DNA of 64,000 bases, from the NCBI GenBank assembly GCA_946894095.1, contig OX335649.1, forward strand, positions 10,496,001 through 10,560,000. The letters are read 5' to 3'. Positions 54,265-64,000 of this stretch are shown here, piece by piece; position 1 is the first letter of the stretch, and each line of letters begins with the position of its first letter. This stretch comes from Incurvaria masculella (lineage: Eukaryota; Arthropoda; Insecta; Lepidoptera; Incurvariidae). A model generated the notes under the pieces. That model was not told where the DNA came from. It searched no databases and saw only the letters and a list, made by a program, of their open reading frames with translations. The translations under genes were made by a program, and so were the position numbers.

Positions 54265-55028
54265 TTACAGAAGTAGGTGGTAATTCATAGCATATGAATT
54301 CGAACCGATGACAGTCGAAATCGAAATATACGGACACACAGATCTAATATGCGAGGAAACATTACAATTTGGCAAAGCCCATGCAATTGCGTTGTTTATT
54401 ACAAAAATAGCGTACACTTCTTCCTATCGAACAGAGCGATCGTGTACTTGTCACAATAATGTAAGTAGGTATATAATCTTTTTTCAGTACTCTACGACAG
54501 ACCATACATAACCCTCTAAATGTATCTATGTCTTTATTTTAATATTCAAATGAATCATATTTAAAATGTTATCCTCATTCATTTTTTGGGTTACTATGCG
54601 AATAATTTCGTTGCTATTTTAATGTAAAAAAAACCAGACAAGTAAGCTTTAAAATGTTTAGTTGTGTTTGAATGTATAAACATTTTTATCAGAATGTAAG
54701 CACCAATATCATGTGTGCTAATTTTGGCAAGTGATTTGTGCTCCCTACATGTGGAAGTTGTGACGCGACGGAAGAATCCTGAAATGAGAACGAACTTCTA
54801 GGTCGATTAGTATGCGTTTCGAGAATCTTAATTTATTTTTGGAAACAACTTTTGGATGGATTTTAAGATTTCCCTCCTCATTTAAAACGTATTTATTTTA
54901 AAGTAAACCCATATATATCAACTATTTTTGTAGTGAACATTCAAAACAAAATGGTAAAAATAACGGGAAAACCTTGTTTTCAGCCACACTATCAGTTACA
55001 GCAACGATCTTTTCCGCTGATCTGGAGG

Positions 55029-55316
55029 GTTTGCCATGGTGAATAAACTCGCCGGGTGATCAGACATGTCACCCGGTCAGACATGTCACAGATCAGACAT
55101 GATGATTAAATCTGACGTTTTTTTGCAATTCGTACCATACCCATGATTAAATCTGACATTTAGTTGCAATTCGTACCATGCTAACTGATACATTTCAGTT
55201 CATTTGGCCGAATAACACGTCGTTTTACAGTTATCATGGTACAAAATGCAACTAAACGTCAGATGTAATCACTCACATGACTTTTCACCAGTCGTGTTCA
55301 TTACCCATGGTAACCT
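55029..55316. mobile_element. Foldback MITE (family C), second copy
   Basis: This has the same centre (TTGGCCGAATAACACGT) and arms as the copy at 16.8 kb. The left arm is lengthened by an internal duplication: the ATGATTAAATCTGAC / GCAATTCGTACCAT block occurs twice. Confidence 0.72.
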
Positions 55317-55579
55317 AGCTGGGTTGACGAACAGGACTTGAAGCACGCCTTGTCCGAAACGTTCGAATGTATTCATCAAATTCACTATATCGAGAAGGTG
55401 CTTGATGATGGCTAAAGCAATACCAACAATCTCCGCGATATTTTCGCAATTTTTGTAGTGATGTTTTTCTAAAATATTTAGAAGGGTTTTAGTGTGTATC
55501 GTTCACAGACATTCCATGCATGTTAAGTTTATGTTTTGTCCATGAAAGCGACCCTGAAAGAGTTGGCCACAAACTAATA

Positions 55580-55925
55580 ACTAATAGCCTGGTCGCGCGT
55601 GGACTTGACTTGCATACCAGAGGTTTAGAAAATCCCCGTTTATGCACCACTCTCTTTCTCTTTCTAAGTTGGATAAGTACATTTCATGACGAATGCGAGC
55701 TGCTCCATGGTTCGGAATCTTTGTAACACTGTAGTGTAGGTGGTAGGATTTAGGACTGATCGGGTAGGTACCTACCATCGCATTGGATGAAAAGATGTTC
55801 GAAGCGGCAAGAAAAATTGTCCGTGTTTTTCATCCAGCTTAAACTAGCCGTGTTTATAAAGGGAAGGTCCGGCATGGCACCTAATTCCTTCGGGAATGGG
55901 TGTATTGGGCAAATAATAAGTTTCT
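55580..55925 (+). mobile_element. SINE with tRNA-like head
   Basis: A diverged copy of the 38.1-kb type: AATAGCCTGGTCGCGCGTGG head, TCCATGGTTCGGAATC, GGTGGTAGG and GTCCGGCATGGCACC body. Confidence 0.75.
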
Positions 55926-55967
55926 GACAAACCGGCGTGCATAAAGGGGAACACACTCACACGTCAC

Positions 55968-56353
55968 TTTTTTTTTATGTGACTGGACATGGATGGCTAA
56001 TACCACACCTTCTGTCATGGTATTAGCCCAACACACCACATGGGAACTAGGTGCCATGCCAGGACCTTCCTTATATTATATTGCACGGCTACATTGAACT
56101 GGATGGAAAACACGGACAATTTTCATTGCCGCTTCGACCATCGTTCATCCAATGCGATGGTACCAACCCGTGCGGGATTAACCCTACCACCTAGTAAGTA
56201 AGGAAGGGGACCTACAGTTTAACGTGGAATCCGAGCCACGGCCAGCCTATCTTAACGGTCGAATGGTCACCCATCCAAGACCAGACCGGACCCAGCGTTG
56301 CTTAACTTCGGAGAGCGATCGCCGAAGTGTCGCGCCACTGGGCCACTGAGGCC
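55968..56353 (-). mobile_element. SINE with 5S-derived head, full length
   Basis: The inverse of the 32.4-kb copy: a poly(T) start at 55968, the shared body, then GGTCACCCATCCAAGACC and CGTTGCTTAACTTCGGAGAG near its upper end. It sits head-away from a tRNA-headed SINE at 55580-55925. Confidence 0.85.
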
Positions 56354-56435
56354 ACTTGTCATCTCTACCCTACTCCCCCACCCCCATTTAGTTATATCTC
56401 TTTGGCATATCGATATCCATATTTAAAAACCTCCT

Positions 56436-56557
56436 ACAGTCGTATGCAGAGTGAACTGTCATACGCGGAGTAGCACCGAACTAACCATACAAAATGCGAT
56501 TTAATTTGACAATATTCCGTGCATTGAAACGAGTCCCAACTCTCTGAATACGACTGT
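56436..56557. mobile_element. Short MITE, ACAGTCGTATTCAGAGTG family, copy 1
   Basis: About 120 bp bounded by ACAGTCGTATGCAGAGTG and CTCTGAATACGACTGT, with GCACCGAACTAACCATACAA inside. Two related copies lie at 58562 and 62193. Confidence 0.65.
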
Positions 56558-56935
56558 TCGTTTTTTATTGTTAACGTTTTTAAAAGTAATTGTAAAGCAT
56601 CTCTGTTAGGTTAGGCGACCTCATCAAGATAATATGATACCTAGGTAGGTAAATACCAATTGTGCTGGCACTGGCCGTATTATTCCTGGATCCTGATAAA
56701 AAAATAGTTGGCCTTCCTATAGTTGACACATCTATTTTGCACATTACTCCATGTGCCAAAAGTTTCAACATCGTAAGGAACAAAACAAATATAATTTTAA
56801 AATGGCTTAAGTCGGATATTAATTGACGAGAACGTCTGCGAAAATGTATGGAAAAATTAACAAGTTGCTGATCTGTTAGTATAGGTAGGTAGGTACTTTG
56901 GTTATTGACTCGATACCTAACTTGTTTGCCTTTTT

Positions 56936-57213
56936 TAAGGGTTCCGTACTCAAAGCGTGCCAAACGGAACCCTATTCCTAACCCTCCGCTGTCCGTCTGT
57001 CACATGGCTGTTTCTCATGACCCATAATGGGTAAACAGTTGAAACTTTCACAGAGTGTGTATTTCTGCTGCCGTTATAACGACAAATACATATAAAACAA
57101 ATTAAAATTCAAGGGGCCACCATACAAGAAACGTGATTTCTTTGGGGGTCAAATATTGTATAATTGAACAGAACCCTTCGTGTGTGAGTCCGACTCGCAC
57201 TTGGCCGGTATTA
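56936..57213 (+). repeat. GGGTTCCGTACC dispersed repeat, full copy
   Basis: AGGGTTCCGTACTCAAAGCG at the left and GTGTGTGAGTCCGACTCGCA with CTTGGCCGG at the right. Confidence 0.75.
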
Positions 57214-57499
57214 AATCCAGCTTTTAAGGTGGGGCTGATGAGCATAATTTTATTTTATTTTATTAAAGAATCATAAAATTATGTTTCCCATATAAACGTA
57301 CCTACCTAGTTTACTAATCTTTTTAAAACCACCTTTTTAATTTACTTTATGTTTGGTAAGTATATAATTTCAGGCAATATGTGCCTTCACGTTTATAATT
57401 TTTTTTCTTTTCCTGCCCTAGTTTCCTACTTTTTGCTTTACCTACCACCCAGATACCTATAATACAATAAGTAGGTGGGTGGATCTCATTGGGCACCCA

Positions 57500-57705
57500 G
57501 AGCGAAAAGGTGCACGACCGCCGGCTGTTGCAGCGTCTGAGATGAATCACGCCGAACAGTTGGTATTCAATGCTGATGTCATGCTCCATGCGCACGGGGC
57601 GGCGCGGCGGCGGCAGCGCGGCGCGGAGACGGCGCGCGGGGTCTCCGCTGCCGCTGCCTCTCGCTCCGCGCCGCGCCGTGGAACGGCAAGGAAAGTGCAC
57701 CGGGT
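57500..57705. promoter_or_regulatory. GC-rich island upstream of NUAK
   Basis: About 200 bp of CpG-dense sequence in an AT-rich region, open on both strands (minus frame MEHDISIEYQLFGVIHL). It may be a promoter or first exon; the minus frame does not match the phase of NUAK exon 1. Confidence 0.3.
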
Positions 57706-58121
57706 GCGAATAAATCGAATATTCTTATGGTAACCTACTTATGAGGAAATCGCTGAGAAAAACAAATTCGAAAACAATCAGGAAATGAGGTAAAGCAGCG
57801 AAGGCAAAGGAGAAGAGCAAAGGTTAGATTGTGCAGGAGAGAGTCAAAAGTAATAAAAATGCAAGCAATTTATTAAATATAATAATTTAGAGAGATTCTA
57901 ATTCATCACATGCAATCAGAACGGATAGGGCGAGGATATGATGATGATGGAATTTGATGGTGATCGAGCATCTGGAAGCCAACGATCGCTTTTCTTATGT
58001 AACGCTGAAACACCGAAAATCAAACAAAGCCCATGGATTAAAAATAAGAGAATTGTGCCATATTCAAATGAGTAAGTGCACACAATTGTATTAGTGCGTG
58101 CGTAGGAGCTCAAATACTTAC

Positions 58122-58255
58122 TCTATTTTATTATCGAATCCCCAGATGAAAGACGGATAACTTTTATCACTCCCTTTGGGTTCGATTCACAATCCATCAC
58201 AGAGCGACACGGCACCAAGACACACAAAAATCGTCACGACCGGTCTGCGATATCA
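58122..58255 (-). promoter_or_regulatory. Candidate 5' noncoding exon of NUAK
   Basis: On the minus strand the sequence before a strong donor GTAAGT (58121-58116) looks like a first exon: no TE match and moderate GC. NUAK exon 1 needs at least one upstream noncoding exon, so this is a candidate, but no transcript evidence is available here. Confidence 0.25.
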
Positions 58256-58561
58256 AATTATACGACATTTTTGCGAAAATTCTGAGAAACAGCAGCACAC
58301 GACGAACGCTGCCATCTTTTTTGTCAAATGTCTAAAAACTAAATATAGCGCCATGAACGAACTCTGGTGTTATTTTTAGAAAGCACAGCTGAAGAGTATC
58401 ATAGGACGCCGTCGCCATCTCGCGGAAAGAGACCGAGTTTGTTGCAGGTTGAATTTGAAAGATGGCAGCACTGAACTAACGGCCGCCTGGAATTATTAGG
58501 CCGGGGTGTTAGTTATAATGCTGAACTGCTACCCAGAGATGTCACCACTTTCAAAACCTTT

Positions 58562-58691
58562 ACAGTTGTATTCAGAGTGAACTGTCAACATTTTGTACTC
58601 TGACTAGCACCAGACTAACCATACAAAATTATATTTAGTCCGGCGATATTCCCCGTATTACGGTTAGTCGGCCCACTCTGAATACTACTGT
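58562..58691. mobile_element. Short MITE, same family, copy 2
   Basis: Bounded by ACAGTTGTATTCAGAGTG and CACTCTGAATACTACTGT, with the shared internal block CACCAGACTAACCATACAAA and a TTTAGTCCGG motif. Confidence 0.7.
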
Positions 58692-59049
58692 TAATTAGTA
58701 CTCGGATTTAAAATGTCGGCGGGCACCGAAATGCTGGTGGTCCTACGAGCTGGATAATTTAAACAATCTTTTTTATTATATAATTAAAAAAAGCTCCCGG
58801 AACTTACATTATGATCTCAAACCACTTTCCAAAGGAGGACGGATGCCATAATCTATTACAATCATCTATATCTATCAGGTATGAAATTATATCATCATCT
58901 ATTATGTATTATATAATAACGCAAGCCCCACTGCATCCCGTTTGCCTAAACGGTACCGGGTTGCGGCATGTAAAAATAATACAATTGTGCTCAATGCATT
59001 TCTTCCTGTGCACGTCTCATGAGGCTACTAAGAAATGTATCGTTCGGAT

Positions 59050-59225
59050 CGGATTCCACGAAGAACTCTAGGGTAGTATTTACTGGCTGGTAGGGTTTAT
59101 ACCTCCCGAGTTAGTACCTACATTGGAATTAAACCGCCAATCAAAAGTGTTCATGTTTTCTGTCCAGTTCAATGTATCCGTACAATATAAGAAAGGTCCT
59201 GACATGGCATCTTAATCCTTCTGGA
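59050..59225 (+). mobile_element. SINE body fragment
   Basis: GATTCCACGAAGAACTCTAG through GTCCAGTTCAATGTATCCGT and AAGGTCCTGACATGGCA, a diverged copy. Confidence 0.6.
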
Positions 59226-60074
59226 CATTCTTTGAATGTTTAGGTCCATACCGCCGTCCGACTATATGGGCTACGGAGATATTTGTACACGAATAAAAAG
59301 GGTTTCATTCCTCTACCTAACCAACTACTACTTAAAAATCGTCTTTCTAATATATTTTTTCATTCATTGGTTTGAAAATCTTTTGGTAGGAAGCCATGTC
59401 GTTTTTTCCTCGCTACCGGAAAAGACGATATGGAAAAGGATTCTTTCAGTTAGAATCCGGATCAATTCAAATCAAAATCGATCAAATCAACCCCGGAAAG
59501 GAGACTACGGGTGCGTAGAATCAGGTTTGCCCGAATCTGTTACCAGTAAAAAACCGTCAACCGAAAAAAGTTTATAGAATCCGTCCCGGCCAACGAGAAG
59601 ATTACCTCTTTATCGTTGGTCCCGGCATTCTCCCGCTCGAATTGCCCAAAATAATCAAAGAATAATCGTAAGCTTTTCATAGGACAATACATCAAAGTTC
59701 CTATATGATGATCTCTGCCGAATAGCAACCCAAACAAATCTAATCAGGTTTTGAGTGTTTAGTTGGAGTGTTGGCAGAATGGATTTCTCTTCGCTCACGA
59801 GTGATGCAACGCGACGGCGAGTGCGCTGCGGCTGCGCGAGGACGAAAACGGAAACACTTTCACTTGCACCACATCTAATTGTGCAAATTTGTTGCGCCTG
59901 CGCCGCGCCGCCTCCGCGAAACAACCGCCGCGCCTGCTCCGCAGCCGCGACCACAGAAGACAAAAAAAAGAATTGTGTACTGCTCGGCTTTACGCCAATG
60001 GGCAATAAAACTGAAAAAGCTTATTGCATATTTATGCATTTTTGGAAAAAATAAATTGAAATTGAAATACGAAT

Positions 60075-60455
60075 GAGCTTCGCCTCATGTGACTTCACCT
60101 TAAAAGCGCCAAAAGTGCCATTCCTGACAAGTTGGATTTACAAGTTTTTAGATGAAAGATGTACTCCATGTACAGTTAGAATAAGGTTTAGAGGAGTACC
60201 AGCACAAAGAATGAAATGAAATATTATAGGTTATGTTTTTGTGATATTTCCTTTCCCACGATTTCTTTTGAACAATTTCTTTTCGGAATAACATGGAAAA
60301 CATTTATTAATTTCCATTACATAGATTGAGTAAATGAGCTTTTCAAACCTATTATGTTTGTTTTGTGGTATTTGTTGTATTTGACAGCTTTTTGGTGAGC
60401 TCACTTAGACGCCACCTGTAGTGAGCATTCTTCGCCATTTGTGTAAAATTTCAAT
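60075..60455 (+). repeat. Dispersed repeat shared with 22.7 kb
   Basis: The second copy, with AGTTAGAATAAGGTTTAGAG, AATGAAATATTATAGGTTAT and CACTTAGACGCCACCTGTAG. Confidence 0.6.
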
Positions 60456-62192
60456 GGCTTTACATATCACGTGTTTACATAGCAGGTGAAAACTATTCAC
60501 CCAAGTTCTATAACCACAGGGCTGTGGTCTCGACGTCTCTTCGGATCAAAATTTACGGTTCCTACATAAATTCTTGTTCTCTGCGTGGTTTATTCTTCTA
60601 ATTAGAACAATATATGATGGGCACGTTCCCCATTGGTAAGCCTCTTGACATTTCTGTTGGTTAAACAGGTTTTTCTTTTACTAAAATATTTTTCCTATCC
60701 ATAGGTAGGATGGAGACACGTTATCAATCTGTCGGGTCGAGAAGAGGCGACATAAAGTTTCATTAATAAATTATTTGAAAATTTAGTTGCCCCATTTTAA
60801 ATGCGACCGCTCACAATTTGGAGTAGTTTACATTACACATACAAAGTTTTACAAAATTTAGGTTAATAGTCATACAAATATATTATTATTATTTATTCAC
60901 GGTATATATTTAATAATTAAATCTTAGGTTTATATATTTTTATACAAGAATACAAAAACAAAGCCTTAAAAAATATAAACCCAAAACTGGATAGAACCTT
61001 AGGGAGGTCCCCAGGTGGGATGGATTCTTGATGGCCGCGCCTCCGCTATTATTTATTGCTAGCTGCGGTACCCGGCTCCGCTCGGGTTAGATAGATTATT
61101 ATAACTAAGATGGAGCTCCGTCTAAGTCAAACACATTTTAAACTCGGAATAGATGACGCCACCATAGCTGGTCAAACAAAATTACAAAACTGTTGACGTC
61201 TCAGGGGGGTGCGGTGCCGAACTCTAGTTTATATAGATAGGATATCGATATTTTACAATCATGTACCTACCTAGGCAATTGTTATGTTTGTATGAGGCGT
61301 GTATTTCCTACTCTTATGTTTTCCTTATTATCGCTAGCGGTACATATTTATTGACTCAAAATATAATCACAAACGGCATCATCGTAATCGCCACCCATTG
61401 GACTTTGACCCACATACGTTTCCCTTACAAATGACAGTGCTTACTGTGGCGTTTACGGTGATGCGTACGAAAATAAATTATCATGCAAACCCAAATTCGA
61501 AAACAAAGCATACAAAATCTCCAACTCTTGACTTAATTTACATAGCCGCGTATTCGTTTAATATTTGATTATGCAAATGACCTTCACTTCTCATTTTACA
61601 AACATACCTACTTGTTCGCTAAGTCCGAGTATACTTAATAGTTTCAAGCGCGTCCACGAAAATTGCCCACCTCCGCCCAATAAGTTCATTCGGAGGAAAG
61701 ATGTTTGCGGTTGACATTAGCATCCGTCTCACCAAATATGCACGAGTGAAAGTGGTCATTGCGTAACGGTTCCAATAAACATGACGTCATGGGTGAGGTT
61801 CCTGCCTCCACACCAGCGAGCATGGAAGGATGGGTGTAGCAACCGAAACTCTTTTGTATAGGGGCGGCAGCGCCGGCGAGTGAGTTCGCTTACGATAATT
61901 CGAAAAATGATGATTTTCTCGGGTTTTAACGACAGAACACGTAAGAACTTCACAGGACGCTATTTGGTTCAACGAAGAGACGGCTGAGTTTATCAATGTT
62001 GAGTTCCTTCGATACTGTCCATAAAAAGTGACGTGTTTTGTTATACCTGGACGTTGATTTTGGTGTTTTGTCCTTTCGTGCACTCGGCCCTAAGACTGAG
62101 ATAAATAGACGTACATGAAACTAAAACTAACGAGAAGTAGCACTTTCTTGCCCTCAATGTCGTCCCGAATTCGTAAGCGAACTAACTGTGTT
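60456..62192. other. Mostly unrecognised, with repeat-like GC words
   Basis: GCTGCGGTACCCGGCTCCGC (61063) and the CTAGTTTATATAGATAGG end (61224) look like a lepidopteran dispersed repeat. At 61800-61880 lies the block shared with 1.87 kb. No coding gene seen. Confidence 0.4.
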
Positions 62193-62312
62193 ACAGTCTT
62201 ATTAAGAGAGCACCTGTCAAAACTTTAGTACGAGATTAGCACCGGACTAACCATACAAAAACCGTTTTAGTCCGGCGCCCTAGTTAGTCCGCCCACTCTG
62301 AATAGGGCCGTT
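62193..62312. mobile_element. Short MITE, same family, copy 3
   Basis: This has the internal CACCGGACTAACCATACAAA and TTTAGTCCGG blocks and ends CACTCTGAATAGGGCCGTT. Its left terminal repeat is diverged. Confidence 0.6.
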
Positions 62313-62730
62313 AGACATTTTCCATTGACTCGTGGCTACGTCGACGAATGAATTTCCGCTACTCCTATCCTTCCATGCTCGCTGCTCCACACTCACCTCG
62401 CGGCGCAAACGGATCCTAATTACAATCATTGCTGGTGTACCTGGTGTCGTGAGGTAATAAGGATGTTTGCATTAAAATATTACAAGGTTCATTGGCGAAG
62501 ACCACTCTTCACTAATAGAACCCATCTCTGCGTTCCTGCTAGAATCTAGATCTCGGGCATCCTAAATATTCGTTACGCCGGATGCTTGGACTTCCTCAAT
62601 AACATTAGCAAACAATCGTTGCATTTAAATAATTGTAATGAGACTATTGTTAGAGATAAACATCTTTATTATTTCAAACGTAATATTTTTCGAACCGCAC
62701 TATTTCCATTGAACTGGATGAAATAACAAA

Positions 62731-63042
62731 ACCGGCCAAGTGCGAGTCGGACTCGCACACGAAGGGCTCCGTACCATCGTACAAGATAAACATGTTTTTA
62801 ACCCAAAAATAACACAATTTTTGTATGGGACCCCACTTTAAATTTTATTTTTTTATAATTTTACCTATTTGTTGTTATAGCGGCAAAATAAATAGATAAT
62901 CTGTGAAAATTTCAGCTTCCTACCTGTTACGGTTCATGAGATACAGCCCTGTGACAGACGGACGGACGGACGGACGGACGGACAGCGGAGGCTTAGTAAT
63001 AGGGTTCCGTTTTCACCCTTTGGGTACTGAACCCTAAAAACG
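62731..63042 (-). repeat. GGGTTCCGTACC dispersed repeat, full copy
   Basis: From AAAACCGGCCAAGTGCGAGT to GGGTACTGAACCCTAAAAA, with a (GGAC)n stretch at 62955-62990. This family is very abundant in Lepidoptera (established knowledge; superfamily not asserted). Confidence 0.75.
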
Positions 63043-63083
63043 GCCAATTTTTACCGTCGCTTAGAGCATTTTTGATCATAGAC

Positions 63084-63300
63084 AAGCATGTATGTTTTTG
63101 ATCCAATGCTAATGGTACCATCGGTGACGGTCTTAGCTCTACCACCAATTAGGGGAATAGGCTATACAGTTTAACATGGATTTAGAACCATAGAACAGCT
63201 CGAATTCGTGACGAAATGCACTTATTCAAATCAGAAAGAGAAATGAAGAGTAAACCCATGACTTCTCGCATGAGAAGCAAGGGCGTTCTGAGCTAGAGAT
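63084..63300 (-). mobile_element. SINE fragment, tRNA-head type
   Basis: AACTCGAATTCGTGACGAAA and the AGAACCATAG block match the region just after the tRNA-like head. The tail part is lost. Confidence 0.5.
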
Positions 63301-64000
63301 CGCCAATATTCAAAACTATAAAAATTTTTGATAACGGCAAAAAATAAATGCTTCCGAAAAGCCTAAATGCCGGCCGCAATCAGAAAATTGCAAACCCCAT
63401 ACAAACGTAGTTTTTAATCATTGACACATGTTCCAGAGGGAAAGTGGAAGCTCGTCTTTCCTCCTTTGTTTTCTTCTTAATAAATAAATAAAGTTTAATG
63501 AAAATCACTGATCCAATTTACTTTACATCGGGCAAAGAAAATCAGTGCCTGCACGATTTTTTATGATAATTAAAGCAAGTAGAAATTCTTTATTTATTTT
63601 ATTTTCTTGTTACTTATGTATATTTTCGTTTGACACTGATACATATATGGAAAAACAAAAAAGGTGCGGGCACAGATTTTGGTGTCTAATATTGGATACC
63701 AATTAGCCAGTGAAATTGAACAGTGGTTTTCAACTGATTAGTAAGTAAACTACGTTTGGGAAGCGTAATGTTGTGATGTTTACGTCACAGTTTACGGGCT
63801 CACCTTAATAATCACAGTATTGGCATAGAGGTTCAGTTACTCTATCGCCGTATACTCGTATACGGATGCGTCGCAAGATTTAGTTTTTCGTCTTAGTTTC
63901 TAGCATTTAAGAGGCCCGTTGACGCTAACGTTACGATATTTTGGTGTTATTTCAATGGTCATTTCAGAGCCGGTTAAGAATAAATACCAGTAAAAAAAAT

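Noticed and set aside
57347..57700. NUAK coding first exon on the minus strand
   Set aside because: The open frame could end at a GTATCT donor, but it leaves phase 1 while exon 1 would need phase 2, so it cannot add N-terminal coding sequence in this form. It is kept only as a promoter candidate.
59236..59577. 113-codon plus-strand ORF
   Set aside because: No recognisable domain, and its 5' end abuts a SINE fragment. No splice or codon evidence.

Overview
The window looks like nuclear DNA from a moth or butterfly (Lepidoptera). It is AT-rich, with small GC-rich exons separated by long introns, and it is densely littered with SINEs, LINE 3' ends and MITEs. Some of the dispersed repeats are of kinds typical of lepidopteran genomes, such as the family that opens with a GGGTTCCGTACC motif. 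There is no bacterial-style gene organisation.

One gene dominates. A NUAK-family (AMPK-related, SNF1-like) Ser/Thr kinase gene lies on the minus strand, with its ATG at 39730 and its stop at 10186. I rebuilt it by hand as 25 coding exons. Every junction is GT-AG and every phase agrees, giving about 2,261 codons. Exons 1-8 (39.7-33.6 kb) encode the catalytic domain, with the VAIK lysine, HRD loop, DFG and an LKB1-type activation loop. Exons 9-23 encode a Pro/Ser/Ala-rich linker. Exon 24 (10.8-14.5 kb) is a single 3.7-kb exon for a disordered, Ser/Lys-rich tail, and a 20-codon exon closes the frame.

The most unusual structure is at 23.8-25.2 kb. NUAK exon 16 sits inside a 124-bp unit that has been tandemly amplified into ten near-identical copies plus one older diverged copy. 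Each copy carries the exon with a usable donor. Each fits the flanking reading frame if used once, but not if two are joined. A decayed duplicate of exon 8 lies at about 33.4-33.5 kb, and most of its differences are C-to-T or G-to-A.

Layout. At 0-2.3 kb there is a SINE and a possible last exon of an unidentified plus-strand gene. At 2.4-6.1 kb there is a broken Jockey-clade LINE. At 6.1-8.5 kb there are two TTAA-flanked MITEs and a SINE. At 8.5-10.2 kb is the probable NUAK 3' UTR and flank. NUAK fills 10.2-39.7 kb, with LINE, SINE and MITE insertions in its introns. At 39.7-64 kb there is no confident coding sequence, only possible 5' noncoding exons or promoters of NUAK among many repeats, including a MITE with a matching empty site, a 25-bp minisatellite, SINEs with 5S-rRNA-like or tRNA-like heads, and RTE-like LINE remains.
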